A stretch of 64,000 nt of DNA, taken from NCBI GenBank assembly GCA_947493145.1, contig CANLPZ010000001.1:1206501-1270500 (forward strand). Direction: 5' to 3'. This document shows positions 48,943-58,168 of this stretch, one piece after another (the first letter of the stretch is position 1; the number at the start of each line of letters is the position of its first letter). The notes under the pieces are model-generated. The model was not told the origin of the DNA. It saw only the letters and a program-made list of their open reading frames with translations, and made no database searches. The DNA comes from an uncultured Paracoccaceae bacterium. GTDB lineage: Bacteria > Pseudomonadota > Alphaproteobacteria > Rhodobacterales > Rhodobacteraceae. The translations under genes and the position numbers were made by a program.

Positions 48943-50753
48943 TCGTCGTCTTCATCCAAAAATAGTTCTGTTAGCTCAAAATTGGTTACATCCACCAGCC
49001 CCAAATCCGATATTCGCAGTTCGGGAATGACAACCAAAGCCAACAAAGAATGTTGCATATAAGCATTGTTTAGGGTGCAGCCGCATTCGGCCATCGCTGC
49101 AACCATTTTGTCGGCTTTTTTGGCGACAACAGTTGCGGGTTCATCAGACATAAGTCCCGCGACAGGTAGTTCGACCAAAGCAAGCTCTTCCCCATCTTTC
49201 CAAACCGTAACGCCGCCGCCGACTTCGCCAAGCCGATTTGCGGCTTTTGCCATGTTCGATGTATCGGTTCCTACGACAATCATGTGATGACTGTCATGCG
49301 CAACCGTCGAAGCCATAGCCATGTCGCCCTGATATCCGAATCCTGACACGAACGCATTGACCACGTGACCAGTACCGCGGTGCCGTTCGACCAAAGCTAT
49401 TTGGCATACGTCTTGGTTCAGATCACTACGAACTTTGCCATCCGTAACGGCCAATGTCGCGGTAAGTGCCTTGGTCGGTGCTTGGTTTTCGATGGCACCG
49501 ATAACTCGAACTTTAACTTGGTGTTTATCCTTTGGCGCATGGATGGAAAAATCCGAAGATTGTAATGATTTGCCCAAATGAACAGTCGTTTTACTATCCT
49601 CAGGCCAATCTAAATGCGGACAATCAACAGTTATTTCACCGTCTTTGGCAACGATCGCACCTTTTGCAATGACACATTCAATCGGCAATTTTTCAAGATC
49701 AGATGTTAGGATCAAATCCGCCCTGCGCCCTGGTGCGATTGACCCAAGCTCCCGTTCCAAGCCAAAATGTGTCGCTGTATTTATTGTCGCCATCTGAAGC
49801 GCAACAATCGGGTCACACCCACATTCAATGGCATGGCGAACGACACGGTTCATGTGGCCCTCGTTTACCAATGTTCCTGAATGGCAATCATCGGTACACA
49901 GTATAAAATTTCGAGGGTCCAACCCTTTTTCGGTAATTGCTGTGATTTGCGTTTCAACATCATACCAAGCACTGCCAAGGCGCATCATTGATCGCATGCC
50001 TTGGCGAACACGGGCAATAGCGTCCGCTTCACAAGTCCCTTCGTGATCATCGGCTGGTCCACCCGCTGCATACGCATGAAACGATGGTCCCAAGTCAGGT
50101 GACGCGTAGTGTCCGCCAACAGTTTTTCCCGCATTCTGTGTCGCTGCAATTTCCGCAAGCATTTTAGGATCACCATTTACGACACCTGGAAAATTCATCA
50201 TCTCCCCAAGCCCAATAATCCCGGGCCATGACATGGCTTGCGCAACATCTTCGGGTGAGATTTCGAACCCTGTGGTTTCCAATCCGGGTGCAGACGGTGC
50301 GCAGCTTGGCATCTGGGTAAACACAGAAATCGGCTGCATTAGAGCCTCATCATGCATTAGTTGCACCCCATTTAACCCAAGAACATTCGCAATCTCATGT
50401 GGATCAGTAAACATCGTGGTCGTCCCATGTGGGATAACTGCACGGCTAAACTCGGCGGGCGTTAGCATCCCGCTTTCAATGTGCATATGTCCGTCGCAAA
50501 GGCCCGGAATCAGATATTGGCCCTCGGCCTCTATCAGTTGGGTATCCGGCCCAATGCAATGTGTCGCATCCGGTCCAACGTAAGCAAATCGACCATGTAC
50601 AATTGCAACGTCCCAGCCATCCAACACTTCGCGTGTGTGGACATTCACCAACTTACCACCGCGGACAACTTTATCCGCAGCTAAGCGACCAGCGGCGGTT
50701 GCAATTAAATCTGGGGCACATTCTGCCCATGTTTTTAAGGAATTGTTCGTCAT
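48939..50753 (-). CDS. ade: Adenine deaminase
   Basis: A 604-residue amidohydrolase that converts adenine to hypoxanthine. The metal ligands are in GLCDGHMHIESGML; further motifs are PHGTTTMFTDPHEIANV and the His/Asp region ILCTDDCHSGTLVNEGHM. The C-terminal domain (GDMAMASTVAHDSHHMIVVG) is typical of bacterial ADE, which is distinct from adenosine deaminase. I use the ATG at 50753 (MTNNSLK); an in-frame start 15 bases upstream is possible. Translationally coupled to amn. Confidence 0.96.
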   Translation of the reverse strand: MTNNSLKTWAECAPDLIATAAGRLAADKVVRGGKLVNVHTREVLDGWDVAIVHGRFAYVGPDATHCIGPDTQLIEAEGQYLIPGLCDGHMHIESGMLTPAEFSRAVIPHGTTTMFTDPHEIANVLGLNGVQLMHDEALMQPISVFTQMPSCAPSAPGLETTGFEISPEDVAQAMSWPGIIGLGEMMNFPGVVNGDPKMLAEIAATQNAGKTVGGHYASPDLGPSFHAYAAGGPADDHEGTCEADAIARVRQGMRSMMRLGSAWYDVETQITAITEKGLDPRNFILCTDDCHSGTLVNEGHMNRVVRHAIECGCDPIVALQMATINTATHFGLERELGSIAPGRRADLILTSDLEKLPIECVIAKGAIVAKDGEITVDCPHLDWPEDSKTTVHLGKSLQSSDFSIHAPKDKHQVKVRVIGAIENQAPTKALTATLAVTDGKVRSDLNQDVCQIALVERHRGTGHVVNAFVSGFGYQGDMAMASTVAHDSHHMIVVGTDTSNMAKAANRLGEVGGGVTVWKDGEELALVELPVAGLMSDEPATVVAKKADKMVAAMAECGCTLNNAYMQHSLLALVVIPELRISDLGLVDVTNFELTELFLDEDDE

Positions 50754-50815
50754 GACCAAGCCTGCCACGAAGTTTTACCAGTGACAAGGCAGCCCAGTGG
50801 GATTTTACAAAACCT

Positions 50816-51688
50816 TTAAGCCCCTAAGTGGAGTTCCGACTTTAACCAATTCACAAACAACTGTGTGTCGGCGTCATGCCCACCTGTGTCTCTTTCTAAC
50901 AGATAATACGCTTCCTTCAGCGGTGGATTGGCATCAAATGGTACAATCAACCGGCCTTGCGCAATCCGTTCTTTCGCCACTGTATCATGGGCAATGGCGA
51001 CACCTGCACCAGACTCCGCCATTTCTAAAACAACCGCAAATGTTGATGCTGTAATCAAGGTCGGGTTGTCCCAAATTATGCCGGCGGCATCACACCAATT
51101 CATCCAATTTCCAACCATAAATGAGACATCTAACAACGGTCGCGATTGCAGCGTTTCCAAGGTCACGTCGTAGTTTGGTGCCGAAACGGGGAAATAGCTG
51201 TCGCGAGTCAATCGCGTGGCGGACACATCTTGCGGTGGGTCGATACAAAACCGAATTTCCACATCTGCTGTTTGTGCAACTTCCTTTGGTTCCCATATAT
51301 CGGTGACAATATTTAGTGAAATGTCTGGATGTTTTCGTTGGAACCGCGACAAACGCGGCGCCAGCCAAAAAACCGAAAACGCAAGATTTGAATAGAGTGT
51401 CACGCTCGGCGATCCACCACTCAGACTTCGTGTTCCATGCAACAGCATTTGAAACGCTTCACGGACGATTGGCAGATACACCATTCCTGCTTCGGTTAAG
51501 CTAAGCGATCGCGGATGTCGCCGAAACAATGGCAGGTTCAAATGGTGTTCCAATGACTTGATCTGTTGGCTCACAGCGCTTTGCGTCATGTTCAATTCAC
51601 GCGCCGCCCCAGTAAACGACAAATGTCGTGCTGACGCCTCAAACGAACGCAGCCAACCAAGTGGGGGTAAATTATCGCGATCAATCAT
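50816..51688 (-). CDS. LysR family transcriptional regulator (GcvA-like)
   Basis: A 290-residue regulator. The N-terminal winged helix is PLGWLRSFEASARHLSFTGA then AARELNMTQSAVSQQIKSLE, close to GcvA-type proteins. The rest is the two-lobe effector domain. It is divergent from the class II aldolase/CaiD cluster, and a perfect 15-base palindrome with a T-N11-A core lies ten bases upstream of its start, so it very likely controls that cluster and itself. The effector is unknown, perhaps a CoA thioester or its acid. Confidence 0.92.
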   Translation of the reverse strand: MIDRDNLPPLGWLRSFEASARHLSFTGAARELNMTQSAVSQQIKSLEHHLNLPLFRRHPRSLSLTEAGMVYLPIVREAFQMLLHGTRSLSGGSPSVTLYSNLAFSVFWLAPRLSRFQRKHPDISLNIVTDIWEPKEVAQTADVEIRFCIDPPQDVSATRLTRDSYFPVSAPNYDVTLETLQSRPLLDVSFMVGNWMNWCDAAGIIWDNPTLITASTFAVVLEMAESGAGVAIAHDTVAKERIAQGRLIVPFDANPPLKEAYYLLERDTGGHDADTQLFVNWLKSELHLGA

Positions 51689-51697
51689 TAGTTATCC

Positions 51698-51712
51698 ATA
51701 AGCTAAGCTTAT
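51698..51712. promoter_or_regulatory. Operator palindrome for the divergent LysR regulator
   Basis: A perfect inverted repeat ATAAGCT-A-AGCTTAT in the 102-base divergent gap. It contains a T-N11-A core, the common LysR-type recognition pattern. The regulator that binds it is inferred from the divergent position. Confidence 0.7.
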
Positions 51713-51790
51713 ACCAATCCTTCATTTTTTTCGTTGGTCAAATCAAGATTCAATTGCAACGCTTTATTTAAATTTCATCAGAGATCTATC

Positions 51791-52540
51791 ATGGCTGAAA
51801 AAATCGCGAATTTGGAACACTGGCAGGAAAGGATCGATTTGGCGGCGGCTTTTCGTTGGGCAGAACGTTTGAACATGCACGAAGGGGTCGCAAACCACTT
51901 CTCGTTGGCCATCAACGACGATGGCACCAAATTTCTGATGAACCCAAACCAAATGCATTTCAAACGGATCAAAGCAAGCGACATGATAGTTGTTGATGCA
52001 AAAGATCCAGAAACGCTGGTTGGCCCGCATGCTCCTGATCCGACCGCTTGGGGTCTCCATGGTGGCATTCATCGCGGGTGTTCACATGCACGCTGTGTGA
52101 TGCATGTGCATTCGCCCTATACAACAGTGTTGGCCTCCCTGTCGGACAGTCGTTTGCCACCGATTGACCAAAACGCCTGTACGTTTTTTAATCGATACGT
52201 GATTGACGAAAATTATGGCGGACTTGCGTTCGAAGACGAAGGCGAACGCTGTGCTGCTTTGCTTCAAGATCCAAAACATAAAGTCATGGTTATGGGGAAC
52301 CACGGTGTTTTGGTCATTGGTGAAACTGTCGCGGACACTTTTAACAGGCTCTATTACTTCGAACGAGCTTGCATGACCTACATTTTGGCTCTTCAAACAG
52401 GTCGCCCGTTACGTGTTCTGCCCGACGACATTGCCGAAAAAACCGCATCAGAATTGGAATCATACCCAGAACAGGACGTACGTCATTTGTCCGAGCTCAA
52501 AGCAATCTTGGATGACGAAAATTCAAACTACGCCACATAG
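51791..52540 (+). CDS. Class II aldolase/adducin family protein
   Basis: A 249-residue member of the zinc-dependent class II aldolase/adducin fold. The conserved metal-binding His pair is in CVMHVHSPYTTVLAS and a third His in MGNHGVLVIG. The N-terminal part NMHEGVANHFSLAI fits the family. Such proteins cleave or decarboxylate sugar phosphates or, in catabolic clusters, act on other hydroxy acids. As first gene of an acyl-CoA cluster, a retro-aldol or decarboxylation role on a carnitine- or hydroxy-acid-like substrate is possible. ATG 51791 is used although the frame is open upstream. Confidence 0.88.
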   Translation: MAEKIANLEHWQERIDLAAAFRWAERLNMHEGVANHFSLAINDDGTKFLMNPNQMHFKRIKASDMIVVDAKDPETLVGPHAPDPTAWGLHGGIHRGCSHARCVMHVHSPYTTVLASLSDSRLPPIDQNACTFFNRYVIDENYGGLAFEDEGERCAALLQDPKHKVMVMGNHGVLVIGETVADTFNRLYYFERACMTYILALQTGRPLRVLPDDIAEKTASELESYPEQDVRHLSELKAILDDENSNYAT

Positions 52541-52553
52541 GAAACTAACCACG

Positions 52554-53714
52554 ATGATCTATGGCCTGACTGAAGAACAACAAATGATTGCCGACACAGT
52601 TCGTAGTTTTGTTGAGAACGAGATTTACCCCCACGAAGAACTGGTCGAGCGCACTGGAAATGTTCCGAATGAAATCGCGCACGAGATCAAACAAAAGACA
52701 ATCGATCTTGGGTTTTATGCCTGCAACTTTCCCGAAAGCGTCGGTTGCGCAGGTTTAAACCATGTCGAATTTGCCTTGGTTGAACGCGAACTTGGACGCG
52801 GTTCCATGGCATTGAACCATTTTTTTGGGCGTCCGCAAAATATTCTTATGGCCTGCGCCGGTGATCAAATTGAACGGTACCTGATGCCAGCGGTGAGCGG
52901 CGAAAAAATGGATGCGCTGGCGATGACTGAACCCGGTGCAGGTTCAGATGTGCGCGGAATGAAATGCATGGCTGTTCGCGACGGCGGCGATTGGGTGGTG
53001 AACGGCACAAAACATTTCATTTCTGGCGCAGAACACGCAGATTTTTTCATTGTCTTTGTTGCAACCGGCGAAGATGAAACGCCTCGCGGCCCGAAAAAAC
53101 GAATTACAGCGTTCCTTGTCGATCGTGGAACACCCGGTTTCACAGTACGCGACGGGTACAAATCGGTTTCCCATCGTGGATATCAAAATATGATCCTTGA
53201 TTTTGATGACTGTCGTTTGCCTGACACTCAGGTTTTGGGCGAGGTCGACGGCGGTTTCGACGTCATGAATACGTGGCTTTATGCGACGCGAATAACTGTT
53301 GCTGCAATGTCGGTTGGGCGTGCAAGACGTGTGTTTGACTACGCGCTTTCTTATGCTGCGGATCGTGAACAATTCGGACAAAAAATCGGGAAGTTCCAAG
53401 GCGTCAGTTTCCAAATTGCCGATATGATAACTGAAATCGACGCTGCTGACCTTTTGACCATTGCGGCCGCGGATCGCCTGGATAAATCACTGCCCGCCAA
53501 TCGCGAAATCGCCTCAGCAAAGCTTTATGCAACTGAAATGTTGGGTCGAATTACGGACACCGCACTTCAAATTCATGGCGGAATGGGGTTGATGGATGAT
53601 TACCCATTAGAACGGTTCTGGCGCGATGCGCGTGTTGAACGCATTTGGGATGGCACCTCTGAGATACAACGACACATCATCAGTCGTGATTTGTTGCGCG
53701 CGCTTGGGGCATAA
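52554..53714 (+). CDS. Acyl-CoA dehydrogenase family protein
   Basis: A 386-residue FAD enzyme. Motifs of the family are AMTEPGAGSDVRGMKC (flavin and substrate binding), the catalytic region around IHGGMGLMDDYPLERFWRDA, and the closing ERIWDGTSEIQRHIISRDLL. It is not close enough to name a specific substrate; a gamma-butyrobetainyl- or crotonobetainyl-CoA type acyl chain fits the CaiD-like gene downstream. The start at 52554 (MIYGLTEEQQ) is chosen over the longer open frame, which would run into the aldolase gene. Confidence 0.92.
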   Translation: MIYGLTEEQQMIADTVRSFVENEIYPHEELVERTGNVPNEIAHEIKQKTIDLGFYACNFPESVGCAGLNHVEFALVERELGRGSMALNHFFGRPQNILMACAGDQIERYLMPAVSGEKMDALAMTEPGAGSDVRGMKCMAVRDGGDWVVNGTKHFISGAEHADFFIVFVATGEDETPRGPKKRITAFLVDRGTPGFTVRDGYKSVSHRGYQNMILDFDDCRLPDTQVLGEVDGGFDVMNTWLYATRITVAAMSVGRARRVFDYALSYAADREQFGQKIGKFQGVSFQIADMITEIDAADLLTIAAADRLDKSLPANREIASAKLYATEMLGRITDTALQIHGGMGLMDDYPLERFWRDARVERIWDGTSEIQRHIISRDLLRALGA

Positions 53715-53717
53715 CGA

Positions 53718-55751
53718 ATGGCGCGCGACCTAAATCGTTTGCTTTCGCCAAAATCCATTGCTGTTGTTGGCGGTGGCAATTGGTGCCGTTCTGTGGTCGA
53801 TCAAGCAAAAAAATTTGGGTTCACCGGGTCAATACATCCCGTACACCCGATGGCCAAAATGGTGGCAGAATGTCCAACGGTACCGTCCATTCGTGAATTA
53901 CCCATTGCGCCGGACGCCTGTTTTGTCGGAATAAACCGAAATGCAACGATTGATGCCGTACGAGAACTGTCGGCAATCGGCGCGGGAGGTGCTGTTTGTT
54001 TTGCCTCCGGTTTTTCCGAAGCCCGAGCCGAAGATAATACGGCATCGGCGCTGCAAGACGCTCTTTTAAACGCGGCAGGCGAAATGCCGATCCTTGGTCC
54101 AAACTGTTATGGGTTTGTGAATGCGCTGGATGGTGCGTTGCTGTGGCCAGATCAGCATGGGTGTAAAAAAGTTGATCGAGGCGTCGCCATCCTGACACAG
54201 TCATCAAACATCGCAATCAACCTTTCAATGCAAAAACGTGGGTTACCGATTTCGCATTTGATCACATGTGGAAATATGGCGCAGACAACGCAAGCGGAAA
54301 TCGCAAATGCATTGCTTGATGATGAACGCGTAACCGCGATTGGACTACATATTGAAGGCTTTGCAAATGTCCGCGATTGGGAAGCATTGGCAACCAAAGC
54401 GCATTCAAAAAAAATCCCTTTGGTGGCGGTTAAAGTCGGCAAATCACAACAAGCGCAATCTTCAACAATTTCCCATACTGCGTCCCTCGCAGGCAGTGAC
54501 GCAGGCGCCCAAGCCTTGTTGGATCGGCTTGGCATTTCTCGCGCTGCAACACTTCCCGAATTGTTAGAAACGTTGAAACTTTTGCATGTTTTGGGACCGC
54601 TTGCATCAAACCGCATTGCATCGATTAGCTGCTCTGGGGGAGAGGCTTCGTTAGCCGCTGATACCGCTGTTGATTACAATGTTAGTTTTCCGCCCTTAAA
54701 TGCGCATCAAACCAAAGAGTTGCGCAGCGCGTTAGGGTCCAAAGTCGCCTTGGCCAATCCGCTTGATTATCACACTTATATTTGGCGTGATACCAAAGCT
54801 ATGACGAAAGCATGGGGCGCTATGGTTGATCCAAAAAATGCTCTTACGCTGTCCATTGTCGACTATCCTCGTGCTGATACATGCGATCCATCAGATTGGG
54901 ACAGCGCAACCCAAGCCGCGATCGGTGCTGCGCGTGATACCGGCGGAAACTTTGGCGTCGTGGCAACGCTTCCTGAATTAATGCCAGAAGATGTTGCAGA
55001 ATCTTTGATTGCAGATGGTGTGGTGCCTCTTTACGGCTTGTCCGAAGCGATGGCTGCGATCGAAAACTCGGTGGAAATGCCGTGGGAACAACCCGACGCA
55101 CTTTGCATTGGTAACCCGCCGCTATCATCTGAGATGTTGAACGAACATACGGCTAAGTCGATACTCAACGCTTATGGCGTTCATACACCGAAATCCGTAA
55201 CTTTCGACAAAAGCGCGGACGTTGCAAACGTTTGTATAGATTTACGGTTTCCACTCGTCGCCAAAGCAACCGGCTTGGCACACAAAAGCGAACACAATGC
55301 GGTCGTTTTAAATATAAGCTCGTTCTCTGAACTCGAAGAAGCATGCGCAAAGCTGCCTAGTCGAACAATTTTGGTCGAAGAAATGATCACGGATGCAATC
55401 ACCGAAATCCTTATCGGTGTGACACATGATCCGGCACATGGTTTCGTTATGACGTTCGCAGCGGGGGGAACACTTACGGAAATATTCGCAGACAGTGTTT
55501 CAGTACTGGTTCCCACGTCGGAATCCGAGATAAAAACGTCTCTAAATAGGCTAAAAATCCACAAAATACTCAATGGTTTTCGCAATCAACCCGCGGTGAA
55601 TATCGATGCAATTGTCGCGACCGCGCTAGCGCTGCAAACGTATATCATCGACAATTGTAACTCGGTTTCGGAAATTGAAATTAATCCGCTAATTTGCACA
55701 CGGGGCAATGCCGTTGCAGCGGATGCGTTAATTAGAAAGAGAGCAGAATGA
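53718..55751 (+). CDS. ADP-forming acyl-CoA (acetate-CoA type) ligase
   Basis: A 677-residue protein of the ADP-forming NDP-sensitive CoA ligase family. From the N-terminus: a CoA-binding domain (PKSIAVVGGGNWCRSVVDQA, GANPILGPNCYGFV-like segment), a succinyl-CoA-synthetase-like domain with ISCSGGEASLAAD, and an ATP-grasp domain (about 480-670; FPLVAKATGLAHKSEHNAVV). It activates an acid to its CoA ester. It probably replaces the CaiC/CaiB step of classical carnitine clusters. It starts three bases after the dehydrogenase stop and overlaps caiD-like gene by four. Confidence 0.9.
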   Translation: MARDLNRLLSPKSIAVVGGGNWCRSVVDQAKKFGFTGSIHPVHPMAKMVAECPTVPSIRELPIAPDACFVGINRNATIDAVRELSAIGAGGAVCFASGFSEARAEDNTASALQDALLNAAGEMPILGPNCYGFVNALDGALLWPDQHGCKKVDRGVAILTQSSNIAINLSMQKRGLPISHLITCGNMAQTTQAEIANALLDDERVTAIGLHIEGFANVRDWEALATKAHSKKIPLVAVKVGKSQQAQSSTISHTASLAGSDAGAQALLDRLGISRAATLPELLETLKLLHVLGPLASNRIASISCSGGEASLAADTAVDYNVSFPPLNAHQTKELRSALGSKVALANPLDYHTYIWRDTKAMTKAWGAMVDPKNALTLSIVDYPRADTCDPSDWDSATQAAIGAARDTGGNFGVVATLPELMPEDVAESLIADGVVPLYGLSEAMAAIENSVEMPWEQPDALCIGNPPLSSEMLNEHTAKSILNAYGVHTPKSVTFDKSADVANVCIDLRFPLVAKATGLAHKSEHNAVVLNISSFSELEEACAKLPSRTILVEEMITDAITEILIGVTHDPAHGFVMTFAAGGTLTEIFADSVSVLVPTSESEIKTSLNRLKIHKILNGFRNQPAVNIDAIVATALALQTYIIDNCNSVSEIEINPLICTRGNAVAADALIRKRAE

Positions 55752-56530
55752 CAAACCCCATCGAAACCCTCCGTGATGGCCCGATCCTCCAAGTTACATT
55801 GAACCGCCCCAAAGCAAACGCGATTGATTTGGCGACGAGCCGATTAATGGGAGACGTCTTTGCCGACTTTCGCGACGACCCAAATTTACGCGTCGCGATT
55901 ATCACTGGGGCAGGTGACAAATTCTTTTGCCCTGGTTGGGATTTGAAAGCTGCAGCAGACGGCGACGAAGTTGATGGCGATTACGGCGTTGGTGGGTTTG
56001 GCGGTCTGCAAGAGCTTCCAAACCTCAACAAACCGGTTATCGCCGCCGTGAATGGGATTTGCTGCGGCGGCGGCTTGGAATGGGCGTTAAGTGCCGACAT
56101 CATACTTGCCGCAGAACACGCGTCCTTTGCTTTGCCTGAAATTCGGTCGGGTACAGTGGCTGACGCCGCATCAATCAAAGTACCAAAACGCATTCCTTAT
56201 CACATCGCGATGGAACTACTTTTGACTGGCAGGTGGTTCGATGTAGACGAAGCAAAGTCATGGGGATTGATAAATCACGTCTACCCAGCGGCTCAGCTAA
56301 TGGACCAAGCATGGGAACTCGCCCGACTTTTGGCATCAGGTCCGCCCTTGGTTTACGCCGCGATCAAAGAAATCGTGCGCGACGCCGAAGATGCGAAATT
56401 CCAAGACACGATGGACAAAATAACAGGGCGAAAATTTCCAACCGTTGACACGCTATATTCATCAGAAGACCAGTTAGAAGGCGCGCGCGCCTTTGTCGAA
56501 AAACGGGATCCTATTTGGAAGGGGAAGTAA
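55748..56530 (+). CDS. caiD: Carnitinyl-CoA dehydratase-like crotonase
   Basis: A 260-residue crotonase. The whole length follows E. coli CaiD: RPKANAIDLATSRLMGDVF, RDDPNLRVAIITGAGDKFF, WDLKAAADGDE, then NKPVIAAVNGICCGGGLEW, SFALPE and the C-terminal FVEKRDPIWKGK. CaiD hydrates crotonobetainyl-CoA to carnitinyl-CoA. The following GTVADAASIKVPKRIPY differs from E. coli, so a related substrate is possible. Overlaps the ligase gene by four bases. Confidence 0.85.
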   Translation: MTNPIETLRDGPILQVTLNRPKANAIDLATSRLMGDVFADFRDDPNLRVAIITGAGDKFFCPGWDLKAAADGDEVDGDYGVGGFGGLQELPNLNKPVIAAVNGICCGGGLEWALSADIILAAEHASFALPEIRSGTVADAASIKVPKRIPYHIAMELLLTGRWFDVDEAKSWGLINHVYPAAQLMDQAWELARLLASGPPLVYAAIKEIVRDAEDAKFQDTMDKITGRKFPTVDTLYSSEDQLEGARAFVEKRDPIWKGK

Positions 56531-56573
56531 ATTCGCCCTTGTCGCGACCAGACAATCGCGCCATCTAACACGT

Positions 56574-57437
56574 ATGACCAAAACGCTTTTGTCCTTCGGC
56601 CATGGCTTTTCAGCGCGCGCCCTAACCCCGTATCTAATTGATGCTGGCTGGCGCGTCATTGGAACAACGCGATCCGAAGATAAGGCGAATGATATGTTCG
56701 CGACCGGTGTTGAACCTCGGATCTGGCCTGGCGCAAACATGGAACCCGCCTTAAAATCTGCAACCCATATTCTATTGTCAGCGGCTCCAAACGAACAGGG
56801 TGATCCAGTTTTGGCGCAATACCGCGATGCAATCGTTGAACTTGCCCCAAATTTACAATGGGTCGGCTATTTATCGACGACCGGTGTTTACGGGGACCAC
56901 CAAGGCGGTTGGGTGGACGAAACAACCCCACTGTCACCCTCTACAAAACGGGGCGAGCTAAGGACGAAAGCGGAATCTGATTGGTCCTCGATCCCAGACC
57001 TTCCACTTCATATTTTTCGACTCGCTGGAATCTATGGACCCGGTCGTGGACCGTTTGCGAAAGTAAAGTCAGGGACCGCACGTCGGATCATTAAGCAAAA
57101 CCAAGTCTTCAGCCGAATTCATGTCGACGATATCGCCCAAGTGTTATGGGCATCAATCAATGCACCAAGACCCGGGGCGATCTATAATCTTTGCGACGAC
57201 GATCCTGCACCGCCACAAGACGTAATCGGATATGCGGCGGAGCTTTTGAATTTACCCGTTCCAGCGTCCGTCAATTTCGACACGGCTGACATGTCCCCAA
57301 TGGCACGCAGTTTTTATGCCGAAAGTAAAAAAGTCCGAAACGACCTGATAAAGTCCGAACTTGGAGTGCAACTGATGTATCCTGATTACAAAACAGGGCT
57401 CAAGGCATTACTCGACGCCGAAAAGTCACGTAGTTGA
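56574..57437 (+). CDS. NAD-dependent epimerase/YeeZ-like SDR protein
   Basis: A 287-residue extended SDR-like protein. The N-terminal nucleotide site is SFGHGFSARALTPYLIDAG, degenerate compared with GxxGxxG. The active site region reads YLSTTGVYGDHQGGWVDE, and IFRLAGIYGPGRGPF is a second family pattern; these match YeeZ-type proteins. The substrate is unknown. Its 3' end overlaps the convergent membrane protein gene by 38 bases. The start at 56574 is chosen over an upstream frame that overlaps the CaiD gene. Confidence 0.88.
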   Translation: MTKTLLSFGHGFSARALTPYLIDAGWRVIGTTRSEDKANDMFATGVEPRIWPGANMEPALKSATHILLSAAPNEQGDPVLAQYRDAIVELAPNLQWVGYLSTTGVYGDHQGGWVDETTPLSPSTKRGELRTKAESDWSSIPDLPLHIFRLAGIYGPGRGPFAKVKSGTARRIIKQNQVFSRIHVDDIAQVLWASINAPRPGAIYNLCDDDPAPPQDVIGYAAELLNLPVPASVNFDTADMSPMARSFYAESKKVRNDLIKSELGVQLMYPDYKTGLKALLDAEKSRS

Positions 57438-58050
57438 TCCCAGCAAAAATCAATAAAACAGCGACGGCCACACCAATGTTCGTCGCATAGAAAACCGCGC
57501 GGCCAGACAGTTCCAAAGAGTTTAGGAACGGATATGGAAGTCCGCTTGTAACACTGCCAGTTGGCGTTGAATTAAAGCGTTGCACAAATAGTTCTGCCCA
57601 CAAAATATAGAGACTAATAAGGCCAAATAATGGCAAAACTGCCGTCCAAAACCGACGGAAAACTCTGGCAATGAACAGCGCGTCGATGACTTGCAACGCA
57701 GGACCCAAAAGATGAAGGTAATATTGTTGATGCCAAACAATTCCATCGGCGCCTCCGACGAGTAAGGGGTCCGTGAAGTATAACTTCCAATACAAGAAAA
57801 CGACCATCACATTAACAACCGCAGTTACCATTGCTGTATTCGTATGCAAACGCGTTATGCGGTTTTCGCTAAGCGCCAACATCCGTGACGCGCTGTAAAA
57901 TGACATTCCCAACGCCCAAATTGTCAAAAACCGAAACGGACCGCCTGCTTTGGAGTAATCGCTGGTCGCAATTTGATATAAAAAATACCCCGCTGCCAAA
58001 AGAAACGTAATCCATCGATACGATTTCACCCAATTGCCATGAATATCCAT
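57400..58050 (-). CDS. Pr6Pr/FAR-17a-like membrane protein
   Basis: A 216-residue protein with six hydrophobic helices. Conserved features include HLLGPALQVIDALFI and the SGLPYPFLNSL motif before the last helix, typical of Pr6Pr or FAR-17a/AIG1-like proteins. The eukaryotic AIG1 group are threonine hydrolases of fatty acid esters; whether this bacterial protein shares activity is not known. The ATG at 58050 is seven bases after GGAGGA, so it is preferred over an upstream TTG. Overlaps the preceding convergent gene. Confidence 0.75.
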   Translation of the reverse strand: MDIHGNWVKSYRWITFLLAAGYFLYQIATSDYSKAGGPFRFLTIWALGMSFYSASRMLALSENRITRLHTNTAMVTAVVNVMVVFLYWKLYFTDPLLVGGADGIVWHQQYYLHLLGPALQVIDALFIARVFRRFWTAVLPLFGLISLYILWAELFVQRFNSTPTGSVTSGLPYPFLNSLELSGRAVFYATNIGVAVAVLLIFAGINYVTFRRRVMP

Positions 58051-58168
58051 TGCGCATTCCTCCGCCTTCAAGATTACTTCGCAATTTTCAGGGGTAAAGG
58101 CGGTGCTTGAACTTGCGTTGCGTCACAGCGGAGGCCATATCACTTTCAGCGCAGACAAGAGACCGACC

